From: Vitis vinifera
Lineage: Eukaryota; Streptophyta; Magnoliopsida; Vitales; Vitaceae
DNA: 64,000 nt
Assembly (NCBI RefSeq): GCF_030704535.1
Contig: NC_081808.1
Coordinates: 18,722,501-18,786,500 of the forward strand
Reading direction: 5' to 3'
The notes beneath the pieces are model-generated. The model was not told the DNA's origin. It saw only the letters and a list, made by a program, of their open reading frames with translations, and searched no databases. The translations under genes were made by a program, and so were the position numbers. Below are positions 1 to 10,267 of the stretch, piece after piece (the first letter of the stretch is position 1; every line of letters starts with the position of its first letter).

Positions 1-76
1 GTTTTTATTCCTGAGTTTTCTCACTATCCAAACATACAGCAAACAAAACAATATCTCGCAAATGAAACTTTTATAC

Positions 77-283
77 CTTAGAAGGATCCACTTTCTGGAA
101 GTTCTTGACGACGGAGATTACTCGATCCGTGACCTCAGATTTATCGAGGAAAGTTCCTCTGATCTCCTCGGAGAAATGGCGTCGTATCAAATTGAAAGAT
201 AGTTGGAAAGGAACATTAGGGTTTTGCGGCAGGCGTCGAGCTTCCACTCTCAGGTACTTCAGAAGAGCGTTCCTCGCCGCCAT
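77..283 (-). CDS. Mitochondrial acyl carrier protein, exon 1 (gene continues beyond left edge)
   Basis: This first exon encodes 69 residues, beginning MAARNALLKYLRV and ending KNFQKVDPSK at a GT donor (complement of 75-76). It resembles the N terminus of plant mitochondrial ACP2: an Arg-rich, acid-poor presequence (about residues 1-38), then FSEEIRGTFLDKSEVTDRV, the start of the ACP helix bundle. The phosphopantetheine motif (DSL) would lie in exon 2, which is outside the window. Mitochondrial ACP carries acyl chains for octanoate/lipoate synthesis and is linked to complex I. The ATG at 281-283 matches the family start. The upstream region is one arm of the inverted repeat. Of the three copies here this is the only one with an open exon and a donor, so it is the best candidate for the working gene. 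That is inference, since the rest is not visible. Confidence 0.72.
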
Positions 284-688
284 TGAGAGTGTTTGATGAG
301 GGAGGGAGAAAGTGCGAGAAAGTGTGGGAAAGTGCGAGAATGTGAGAGAACAGCTGCCTCGGATGAAATTGAAGTATCATCGGCGATCTCGAGGTTTTGT
401 GTAAATTTGGATGTATTATATTTTCATCCCTTGTTTTTTCTCTAACTACAAAATCCTCCCCAAAATTTTTTAATAAACCTAAATTAATTTTTTTTAAATA
501 TTTTATAATATTATCACATTAAATTTTTAAAAATTGTTTTTTCACACAAAAAGGTTTCTATACATTTAATAGTGAATATGGGAACAAAATTTCAGAAATA
601 ATTTTAATATATTCATTTCAAAATATTTTAAAAATTAAATTATTTGTATTTTTTAAAATAATGAAAAAATAACTTTTAGAAGAATATA

Positions 689-1047
689 AGGGTTTGTTTG
701 ATAATTATTTTCGAAAATAAATCCGAAAAATAGTTTTTACAAATAGTTCTCTATATTTTGTAGAATAAAGGTCTGTTTGAAACTTAAAATATTTTAAACA
801 TGTTTTTAATATTTTTAAACATGTTTTAAAAATAATTTTTATATTTATTGTTTTTAATTTTAATCATTTTACATGTTTATATAATTATTTTTAAAAAACA
901 ATCATTAAAAAAAAAGTCAAAATATATAAAACAACTAAAAGATGTTGTGAAAACAAAAAAAAAAAAAATGGTTTTTGGTTGTCAAAAGTATTTTCTTGTT
1001 TTTTGTTCTGAAAAACTGTTCTCGAAAACACTTACCAAATAAACCCT
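689..1047 (+). mobile_element. AT-rich MITE-like element in left arm
   Basis: About 359 bp bounded by imperfect inverted termini: AGGGTTTGTTTGATAA at the left and the complement of AGGGTTTATTTGGTAA at the right. It has no coding capacity. A related AT-rich stretch occurs at about 25.84-26.09 kb, so this is a dispersed repeat that was present before the ACP 5' region was duplicated. I could not define a target duplication. The termini look like hAT-type MITEs, but the family is a guess. Confidence 0.6.
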
Positions 1048-1848
1048 AAATGCCCTATTTTTTTTAAAAACAAACATGTATCGATTAAAATAAGAATCGT
1101 TTTGAAATTTTTTGGTAAAAGTATTTCAAATATAGCATTTTTCAAAAAAAATATTTTAAATTATTAAGAAATGTTTCTAATCCCATAAAAGTTTGTTCAT
1201 ATTTAATTAATAATATAATTTGTTGTTTCATTTTGTAGAACCTCGGGCACTATCAACTCTCCTAAAAACAATTGTAGTTACAAAAATAACCTAGCCTATT
1301 CCCCTAAAAGCAATTGTTATTATGAAAATACCTTATTCTTATGGTGCATTTACCCATGTGTCCATGACATTCAAACATAAACAGAATTGATGAATGTGAC
1401 CACCCTTTAATTGATGAATTGATGAACAACATTTGTTTTTAAGAAAATTGGTAATATATATTGTCAAGGGGAGATTGTTGACAAATTAAAGGGTGGTCAC
1501 ATTCATCAATTCTGTTTATGTTTGAATGTCATGGACACATGGGTAAATGCACTATAAGAATAAGGTATTTTCATAATAACAATTGCTTTTAAGGGAATAG
1601 GCTAGGTTATTTTTGTAATTACAATTGTTTTTAGGAGAGTTGATAGTGCCCGAGGTTCTACAAAATGAAATAACAAATTATATTATTAATTAAATATGAA
1701 CAAACTTTTATGGGATTAGAAACATTTCTTAATAATTTAAAATATTTTTTTTGGAAAATGCTATATTTGAAATACTTTTACCAAAAAATTTCAAAACGAT
1801 TCTTATTTTAATCGATACATGTTTGTTTTTTTAAAAAATAGGACATTT

Positions 1849-2205
1849 AGGGTTTATTTGGTAAGTGTTTTCGAGAACAATTTTTCAGAACAAAAAACAA
1901 GAAAATACTTTTGACAACCAAAAACCATTTTTTTTTGTTGTTTTTACAACATCTTTTAGTTGTTTTATATATTTTGACTTTTTTTTTAATGATTGTTTTT
2001 TAAAAATAATTATATAAACATGTAAAATGATTAAAATTAAAAACAATAAATATAAAAATTATTTTTAAAACATATTTAAAAATATTAAAAACATGTTTAA
2101 AATATTTTAAGTTTCAAACATACCTTTATTCTACAAAATATAGAGAACTATTTGTAAAAACTATTTTTCGGATTTATTTTCGAAAATAATTATCAAACAA
2201 ACCCT
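1849..2205 (-). mobile_element. Same MITE-like element in right arm
   Basis: Reverse-complement copy of the element at 689-1047, occupying the same place in the other arm of the inverted repeat. It was carried along by the duplication and is not an independent insertion. Confidence 0.6.
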
Positions 2206-2582
2206 TATATTCTTCTAAAAGTTATTTTTTCATTATTTTAAAAAATACAAATAATTTAATTTTTAAAATATTTTGAAATGAATATATTAAAATTATTTCT
2301 GAAATTTTGTTCCCATATTCACTATTAAATGTATAGAAACCTTTTTGTGTGAAAAAACAATTTTTAAAAATTTAATGTGATAATATTATAAAATATTTAA
2401 AAAAAATTAATTTAGGTTTATTAAAAAATTTTGGGGAGGATTTTGTAGTTAGAGAAAAAACAAGGGATGAAAATATAATACATCCAAATTTACACAAAAC
2501 CTCAAGAGATACTTCAATTTCATCCGAGGCAGCTGTTCTCTCACATTCTCGCACTTTCTCCCTCCCTCATCAAACACTCTCA

Positions 2583-2789
2583 ATGGCGGCGAGGAACGCT
2601 CTTCTGAAGTACCTGAGAGTGTAAGCTCGACGCCTGCCGCAAAACCCTAATGTTCCTTTCCAACTATCTTTCAATTTGATACGACGCCATTTCTCCGAGG
2701 AGATCAGAGGAACTTTCCTCGATAAATCTGAGGTCACGGATCGAGTAATCTCCGTCGTCAAGAACTTCCAGAAAGTGGATCCTTCTAAG
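2583..2789 (+). pseudogene. Mitochondrial acyl carrier protein exon 1, inverted duplicate with nonsense codon
   Basis: Mirror copy of the exon at 77-283, on the plus strand. The ATG is at 2583 and the exon has the same 207-nt length and same GT donor (2790). Codon 14 is TAA (2622-2624) where the other two copies have GAA, so translation stops after 13 residues. No exon 2 (DSL phosphopantetheine region) is recognisable in the following 1.3 kb before the next gene. The copy is therefore a promoter plus exon 1 fragment, not a complete gene. The promoter could still drive a non-coding transcript toward 3 kb. Confidence 0.82.
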
Positions 2790-2867
2790 GTATAAAAGTT
2801 TCATTTGCGAGATATTGTTTTGTTTGCTGTATGTTTGGATAGTGAGAAAACTCAGGAATAAAAACAA

Positions 2868-4160
2868 AAATGATATTTTTTTATGATTTGTTTTAGCTTG
2901 GATTTTGAAAGCTAGTGAGTTCTGTTGTTTCTGTGCGAAGATTTCTTTTTCGTTGATGATAACTTAAAAAGAAAAGAGTTTCCCGAAATATAGAGGAATG
3001 CCTGGATTAAAGTAAATGACTGGTTTAGGCTCATTTGAGTTTAGATTTTAGGATTTGATTTCTTTACCATTCTGCTTGTTTACCCTGTAACCAACCGGAG
3101 TATTGATTGAAATTTTGGGGGGGGAAGAAAAGAAAATATATATTTTTTATTTAAAAAATGTGAAGTTGAAAAAATCCTGGAAAAGAATGGAAATAGTTTT
3201 AGACTTTTCTGCGTCTCATCTGTTTTGCCAGCATCGGAATGGGGCTTTGTCTAATTGTGTTTTGGAAGGTGAAATTAGGGTTTCTGTTTGGAAATTGGTT
3301 GAAATGATACAGCATTGGGGTGTGGCAACTTAGGGTTTCTGTTTGGAAATCATTAATGTTTGGATAATGATTTGCACAAATTTTAGGCACCTCCTTTTAC
3401 TCAGTCAACTAATTGATGGATGAGTCTAGGTTTTTGCTTTCTTGGGTCCTTGATAATATAAATCTATGATTGATCACATATAGTGATGGTCATCATCTAA
3501 GATTCAGCATTTTGTTTTTTCTTCTATTTTCCCACATTTTTGAGAAACCAAATGGAGTATTAGTAGTTATGTTCTGGAAAACTGACTAGTGGGGTCTGAG
3601 TTTTTGTACATAATATGAAGCTCCTCATGAGGATATTTGATAAAATGAATAGTTGCTTACATTTTTTTAGGTAAAAATTTAAGTTATAAAAAGCCTGAAT
3701 TCTAGAATCTGAATGACTCGTAGATTAAACTCAATTAGTAATGAGTTTGTATCCTAATCACCATGCAAGAGACATAAATTTACATTCTTCAAGAGAGTTT
3801 TGATGGAATCCCAAAAGAGTAAAAGGACTTAAGGCCCTCTTTGGGAACTGTTATTGAAAACAGTTTTCTAATTTAGAAAACATGTTTGATAAACTTTTGA
3901 GAAAAAAAAAAAACAGCTTTTAAAGAATTTGTTCTGAGGTGTTTCAGTTTTTTTTTTTTTTTTTTTTATAGTATTTTTGCAACAATTGAAAATATGGAGT
4001 ATACTTTGAGAACTTTTACATTGTATATAAGTGTATAATATCTTCATGGAAATGGAGAATAACTAGAAAAAAAAATGTTTTTCATATTTAAGTTCTCAAA
4101 CAGAATTTTGTTTGAGCCCCTTTTGCTCTCCCTCACTCCCCGAATCAGAGTTTTTGCCAG
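2868..4160. other. Intergenic DNA between ACP fragment and bL25 gene
   Basis: No coding exon recognised. The stretch from 2868 continues the intron-like sequence of the right arm's ACP fragment, without an ACP exon 2. Around 3830-4115 is an AT-rich stretch with MITE-like termini (left GGCCCTCTTTGGGAACTG, right about TTCTCAAACAGAATTTTG), resembling plant hAT-type MITEs. It ends about 45 bp before the start codon of the next gene, so it probably contributes to that gene's promoter or leader. Confidence 0.5.
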
Positions 4161-6738
4161 ATGTTGATCCACCGCCATCGCCAAATCCTTACAAACGCCC
4201 TTCACCTCCGCCACTTCTCCCAATCTGCTGCCGCCGCGGTTCTCCAGGACCCCCTTGAACCACCACCGCTTACGTACCTGGAAGGCTTCCCTAGACCCGA
4301 TCCCAAATTCGCAGAAATCATACGCGCCATCCCTCGCACCATCTCCGGCAAGAACATCTCTGCCAAGGAGCGGAAAGTCGGCCGCGTCCCCAGCATTGTG
4401 TTCGAGCAAGAAGACGGTCAACACGGCGGCAACAAGCGACTCATTTCTGTGCGGACCAACCAGATTCGGAAGCTCGTCAACCACCTGGGCCGGTCTTTCT
4501 TTTTGTCGCGTTTGTTTGATCTCGAAGTCGGACCCGATTTTGAGTCCAATGAGGTCATCGAGAAAGTTCGGGTTTTGCCTCGAAAGGTACGGTTTTCAGA
4601 TGTTCTGTTTGGTTTTTTGAAACTTGTTGATCGGAAATTGGGCCTCATTATTTGGAATTTCTGTTTCCTGCGATATTTTCAGCTTCATCTGCATGCAGGC
4701 ACGGATGCAGTGCTTAATGTGACCTTTATAAGGGCCCCTTCTCACGCATTATTGAAGGTTGATGTTCCTCTTGTTTTTAGGGGAGAAGATGTGTCTCCTG
4801 GATTGAAAAAAGGTAACGCATTTTGACACGTATCAAGTGTTTGTAGTTTTGACCGCTCGAGATTTGATTCTAATAAAAACACAAGTAAGTCAACTTTGGT
4901 TAATTATATGTCATGCTTGGTGAATACAGAATAGCTGTAGCAATTCAACACTGTGAGGTTGTGAAACAACAATACAAATGGGGGTGTTTAGTCTTGATGT
5001 ATAAAGGGAGATAGAGTTGTGGGTTTCCTCAAGATTAATTTTCTTTGGACATACTGTCAAATATTTAAAATGAAGTTGGAGTTGAAGTTGGTTCTTTGTG
5101 TAGAGTAGATGGAGTCATGCTAATGAAGACTTTGAATCTTAACCCACTATTTTGGCATATACAAGCCATATCCACCCAAAGCATGAAAATTTTCTAATTG
5201 TAGCTAAATCCTCTTTTGCATTTGTCTCCATGTTCTACCACCTTTGGCTTGGTTTACTGGAACATGATTGAACCTTCTCAACTGTCACCCCATTATGTAT
5301 GAGGAGTTGGAGACTTGAAGTTACTTCTAGAATTCCACTTCTGCTCCTAACTACTTGGTTTGGCTAATAGGTCACTTTTGAGCATAGGTTTTACTAGGGC
5401 TGATGCAAAAAATGAAATCCTCAGATGCCAAAGATGTTGGAAGCTTAGTTCAAGGGAAGAACTATCTATCTTAGGTATTGGGTGAGTTGTTGTGATTTTA
5501 CCTAGGCAGGATGTTTAGTGGTGACATTATTGGTGGGACTCTAGGTGTATGGGAGAGCCTACTAGCTTTGCCATGAGGCTAGTTGTGGCCTTACTTGGAT
5601 ATATGTTATGTGGTAAGGTTCATCCATTAAGTTACATTGAGCCTTAAAATAATCCCAATGTGGTTCTTCATCACAGATTCTTTTTCTTCACCATTACAAC
5701 TTCTCATCAGCCAGAATGAGATGATGTGAATGAGGTATGCATAAAAGGTTTGAAGGAAAGATGAAAAGATTTGGGTATATGGGAAACACATATTGAAACA
5801 ATGATGTACAAAGTAATGACCAAGCAATTTTATTTCTTCAATAAGGTTCAATTCAGTCAACAACCTTAGAGCTGTTAGAGATGATGATGGGAAACTGGTC
5901 CTGGTGAACTAGGAGAATTGATCGAATTGGTGTTTAGACTTAATAAATTCAGTCCCATCTTTTTTATTATTGGACTATGGTGCATGGCACGTCCCATGCA
6001 TGTGAAATGAAAGAAGTGATACTTGAAAAGAAGCCCTTGTAAACACAGTAGTTATTAGTAGGAATTCACACCTTACAATTTATCTTTGTCAAGACTGCTC
6101 TTGCCAAGAGGAGAGTTCTTTGTCGGTATCCTTCATTCTATTTAGTTCAGAGGTAATGCCCCTGAATTTGTCCAGAATTTAGGTTGAATGTTTGCTACTC
6201 TTAAACAAATATTTTTGTGTTTTGGAGCCTGCCAGTGTGGCCCAATTGGTTAGGGTGAATGCTAGGATGTGTGGTGGAGGCGCATGGCCCCTGGTTTAAA
6301 TCCTGTTGTTGGTTTAATTCCCTGATTTACTTGGTGCTGGTTGTTGCGAGTGTGGTCAGTGCCCTAAGGTTTGGGTACTCATGTAGAGTGCTAACGGCTT
6401 GTCCATGGAAGGTTCCTTGATCATCAAAATATAAATATATATATTTGTGTTTTGGTTGTTTTGATTGATTATTGTTGATCTAACTATGGAGTACATGTTT
6501 GCTTTATGCTTTGACAGGGGCATATTTGAATACCATAAAAAGGACTGTTAAGTACCTTTGTCCAGCAGATATCATCCCTCCATATATTGATGTAGATCTA
6601 AGCGAGTTGGATGCGGGGCAGAAGATAGTCATGGGGGACCTCAAAGTTCATCCAGCTTTGAAGCTTCTTCGGTCAAAAGATGAACCAGTTTGTAAGATTA
6701 TGGGAACAAGGGTTTCTGACCAAAGGAAATCTAAATAA
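4161..6738 (+). CDS. Organellar ribosomal protein of the bL25/TL5/CTC family
   Basis: Exons by GT-AG borders: 4161-4586, 4683-4812, 6518-6738 (777 nt, 258 residues plus stop). The first ~25 residues (MLIHRHRQILTNALHLRHFSQ) are basic with no acids, like a mitochondrial presequence. The body resembles plant proteins annotated as ribosomal protein L25/Gln-tRNA synthetase anticodon-binding domain: GKNISAKERKVGRVPSI, then TNQIRKLVNHLGRSFFLSR, and the C-terminal TL5-like part with LHLHAGTDAVLNVTFIRAP and ADIIPPYIDVDLSELDAGQK. bL25 binds 5S rRNA in the large ribosomal subunit. Reading frame is kept over all junctions (phases 0 and 1). Intron 1 is only 96 nt, divisible by three and free of stops, so retained transcripts stay in frame. 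Intron 2 (1705 nt) contains a SINE. Mitochondrial rather than plastid targeting is inferred. Confidence 0.88.
6226..6441 (+). mobile_element. tRNA-derived SINE in intron 2 of the bL25 gene
   Basis: About 216 bp flanked by a near-identical duplication containing TTTGTGTTTTGG (6211-6225 and 6442-6455). Near its 5' end is a pol III box A-like motif (TGGCCCAATTGG, about 6237-6248) and about 50 nt downstream a box B-like motif (GGTTTAAATCC, about 6292-6302). The tail ends in AT-rich simple sequence. These features fit a tRNA-related SINE inserted in sense orientation. The family is not identified. Confidence 0.72.
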
Positions 6739-8641
6739 GCACTTAACGCCAGATTTTGTTGAGCAATTCTTAACAAAAGGCCACTTGATTGATGCATCAT
6801 TGAGCTAAAGTATATTCTTTTGAGTTAGTAAGTTAATTTCTTGATTTAGAAATTACCCATTGATAGGATCATGGAATGGTAATGTGGCCTATGGTGTTTT
6901 CCTTCTTTTTTTGTTTCTATTTTCGGGGATAGTGGTGAGGTTGCAGCAGAGAGCAAGGGATGCCATTTGAGCTGTTTTTGATGATCAAGGGTAGTGACCC
7001 TGAAAGAGTCATCTGTCCTTCAATGTAGACTCTTGCGTGAATGGATTTTGGGATCATGCATGTGTTTTATGTAGCCTTGATTATGTGCTCTCAATCATCT
7101 AATGAATAATACCTTATTTCTTCTTTCATGATCATCCCTTATGTACCCACAAGTTTCAAGTTCTTCAAAATCAAAGAACAAAACAATAGTGGTCAAAAGC
7201 AAATTTATTTAAATACAATCCTTTGTATAATCCTTGGATTCGATCTCCTGAATTGATTTTGATTCAGGTTGCGACCACGTGTAGTTGAGGGTTAATTAGG
7301 TGCAAGTTTTGTCTTGGCTTGAAGAAACAGAGAAATGAGGCTTGTTTGCTTGATGCTTTGATTACTTGTAAAGATAATTACAACTTAAATATGATTTTTT
7401 TTTTAGATATGATCTTTTTACTTTATTTGATAATTGCTTTTATTTATTTTTTGTTTAATTTGACGACTTCAACCTAATCTAAAATAAAAATAAAATAAAA
7501 TTGGGAAATTTTATTATTATTATTTTTTGTGTGTATGTGTGGGTGTAAAGATACAAGTTTCTTTTTCTTTTTCCAAAAGAAAAAAAAAATGTAAATTTGA
7601 AATTAAAATTTTGTTCATTAAAATTGGTTTAAGAAAATAAATCATAATTAATTACTTGAAATTCAAACGATGCTTGTTAAAGAAAATAAAATATTATCCC
7701 TATCAGATAATTACATAATAATACTGTAAAACTTAGTGAAAAAATAAACAAGAAATTATTGTCTTTAAAAAGCACTAAATAAAATATAATTTCTTGATGA
7801 TTGAGTTCTTACCAATAAAATTTGAGGTACATAAAATGATGTCCAACTATAGAAAATATTGAAAAAAATAATCAAGGAATTAAATAATTATTAGCACATT
7901 TGCAAATGTTGATTTTCTATAATTTTAACTTTATTAAATTATTGACTTTTTGGTAATTTTAGGAAAAAAGAAAAAGAATTTCTCTTTGAGATATGAAAAA
8001 AATGATATCCAACTATAGAAAATATTGAAAAAAATGACAATGAAGTTAAACAATTATTAGCACATTTGCAAACTATTGATATATATTAATATTAATTTTT
8101 TATAATTATTAAATTATTAATTTTTCCAATATAAAGAATTTCCAACTCATTTCACTTACTTTTTATTTATTTATATAAATATTAAATAATTTTAAAATAC
8201 ATAAATTTTTAAATAATTTTTTGTTTTCTTTTAAATTTTATAAAGTGGAATGTGAGAAAACCATTTCCCTTAACATTTTTTTTTCTCTTCTTAATGTTGT
8301 TTGATAACCAAATATAGCTTGAGAAAATAATTTTTGCCATTACTCTTCTCCTTTAGTTAATACCGGACCAAACATGGCAACAAGTTCCAGTCATCAAATA
8401 TGTGCAATTAAAATAAAATAGAATAAACTTGGTATATGGTATGTATTAATGATATTATTATTATTATTTTTTTTATTTTGACTTTAATAAACCTAACAAA
8501 AATTGTGAGAATATATTCCTCATTATGCACTTAAATTTTGTTCATTTCCTTCTTCTTTTTGTTCAAAGTTGGAAACTATCTACTCTCTCTTCTCTAAAAA
8601 CAGCAATTTTTTCGATTAGGAAAATGAAAGCTAATTGGAAA
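6739..8641. other. AT-rich intergenic DNA
   Basis: No coding exons seen. The first ~400 bp are probably the 3' UTR of the bL25 gene; AATAAT/AATAAA-like signals are present but not decisive. From 7.4 to 8.5 kb the sequence is very AT-rich. It holds an imperfect internal direct repeat: CAACTATAGAAAATATTGAA at about 7843 and again at about 8010, each followed by TTATTAGCACATTTGCAAA. Confidence 0.5.
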
Positions 8642-9896
8642 TTAGGGTTTTGCGGCAGGCGTCGAGCTTCCACTCTCAGGTACTTCAGAAGAGCGTTCCT
8701 CGCCGCCATTGAGAGTGTTTGATGAGGGAGGGAGAAAGTGCGAGAAAGTGTGGGAAAGTGCGAGAATGTGAGAGAACAGCTGCCTCGGATGAAATTGAAG
8801 TATCATCGGCGATCTCTTGAGGTTTTGTGTAAATTTGGATGTATTATATTTTCATCCCTTGTTTTTTCTCTAACTACAAAATCCTCCCCAAAATTTTTTA
8901 ATAAACCTAAATTAATTTTTTTTAAATATTTTATAATATTATCACATTAAATTTTTAAAAATTGTTTTTTCACACAAAAAGGTTTCTATACATTTAATAG
9001 TGAATATGGGAACAAAATTTCAGAAATAATTTTAATATATTCATTTCAAAATATTTTAAAAATTAAATTATTTGTATTTTTTAAAATAATGAAAAAATAA
9101 CTTTTAGAAGAATATAAGGGTTTGTTTGATAATTATTTTCGAAAATAAATCCGAAAAATAGTTTTTACAAATAGTTCTCTATATTTTGTAGAATAAAGGT
9201 CTGTTTGAAACTTAAAATATTTTAAACATGTTTTTAATATTTTTAAATATGTTTTAAAAATAATTTTTATATTTATTGTTTTTAATTTTAATCATTTTAC
9301 ATGTTTATATAATTATTTTTAAAAAACAATCATTAAAAAAAAAGTCAAAATATATAAAACAACTAAAAGATGTTGTGAAAACAAAAAAAAAAAAGGTTTT
9401 TGGTTGTCAAAAGTATTTTCTTGTTTTTTGTTCTGAAAAACTGTTCTCGAAAACACTTACCAAATAAACCCTAAATGTCCTATTTTTTAAAAAAACAAAC
9501 ATGTATCGATTAAAATAAGAATCGTTTTGAAATTTTTTGGTAAAAGTATTTCAAATATAGCATTTTTCAAAAAAAATATTTTAAATTATTAAGAAATGTT
9601 TCTAATCCCATAAAAGTTTGTTCATATTTAATTAATAATATAATTTGTTGTTTCATTTTGTAGAACCTCGGACACTATCAACTCTCCTAAAAACAATTGT
9701 AGTTACAAAAATAACCTAGCCTATTCCCCTAAAAGCAATTGTTATTATGAAAATACTTTATTCTTATAGTGCATTTACCCATGTGTCCATGACATTCAAA
9801 CATAAACAGAATTGATGAACGTGACCACCCTTTAATTTGTCAACAATCTCCCATTGACAATATATATTACCAATTTTCTTAAAAACAAATGTTGTC
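8642..9896 (-). repeat. Third copy of the mitochondrial ACP promoter/exon 1 segment
   Basis: Direct repeat of the left arm (about 215-1412) extending into the part homologous to the loop and right inner end. The ACP start codon is the complement of 8707-8709, and the first ~22 codons read MAARNALLKYLRVEARRLPQNP on the minus strand. Homology then fades, so the exon is truncated. It shares the ~20-bp leader duplication and the GAA codon with the left arm but has TAAATATG near 9245 as in the right arm. It contains the same MITE (9117-9472). Non-functional as an ACP exon. Confidence 0.88.
9117..9472 (+). mobile_element. MITE-like element in the third ACP segment
   Basis: Copy of the element at 689-1047, with the same AGGGTTTGTTTG left terminus and AAATAAACCCT right terminus. 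Its presence in all three segments shows that insertion came before the duplications. Confidence 0.58.
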
Positions 9897-10267
9897 ATGA
9901 AAGGCTTATATTTTATTCTTAGGGAGAATTGTGTTTTGGCCCTAATTGGGCCAAAAATTAACATTTAGTCCATATATCATGCATATTTAAGCTCAAAACC
10001 CAAACAAAGTATGAAAATTAAGATGAAGGCTATTGTATTTCATTAATCCCTAAAATACCCTTAATCGTTACATAGGCACAAATGAATGTGAATTTCATTT
10101 TTTTTTGTGTTTTTTCCCCTTTTTTTTCCCCTATTAAGTATTCCTCATTTTTAACTTTTTTTTTTCTTTTTCTTCTAATCTATATTTCTATGTTATATCA
10201 AATAAAAAGCAATAATGTTTTTTTGTTTTTCATTTTTAAATATATTGAATCTTTTTACTCTTATTAT

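Larger units (their letters stand above)
1..2867. repeat. Large inverted repeat of a mitochondrial ACP gene 5' region
   Basis: Positions 1-1412 reappear as the reverse complement at about 1484-2867, with a loop of about 71 bp (1413-1483). Each arm carries, from outside in, intron 1 start, exon 1, 5' leader, AT-rich upstream DNA with a MITE, and a unique inner end. The arms are nearly identical by eye. The right arm lacks a roughly 20-bp duplication (left arm, about 310-330) and about 8 bp near 380-390. The left arm is cut by the window edge, so its true outer end is unknown. The inner end of the right arm is more complete than the left, judging from the third copy at 8.6-9.9 kb. It could be a foldback-type element or an inverted gene duplication; no terminal signature decides. 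Confidence 0.93.

Noticed and set aside
105..296. Open frame on the strand opposite ACP exon 1 (similar frames at 2570-2761 and 8525-8722)
   Set aside because: It mirrors the ACP exon and leader in antisense; family similarity is on the other strand.
3103..3333. Short frame of 76 codons after the inverted repeat
   Set aside because: No start context, no domain, intron-like composition. Checked as ACP exon 2 and it lacks the DSL motif.
3100..3340. Second duplicated phrase TTAGGGTTTCTGTTTGGAAAT (near 3276 and 3331) as a gene repeat
   Set aside because: A short local duplication of about 20 bp; no further structure.
4044..4484. 146-codon frame antisense to bL25 exon 1
   Set aside because: A shadow of the GC-rich first exon; the plus strand has the protein family match and splice sites.
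6237..6302. Possible functional tRNA gene (box A and B)
   Set aside because: No cloverleaf acceptor or anticodon arm can be drawn; flanking duplications show a SINE instead.
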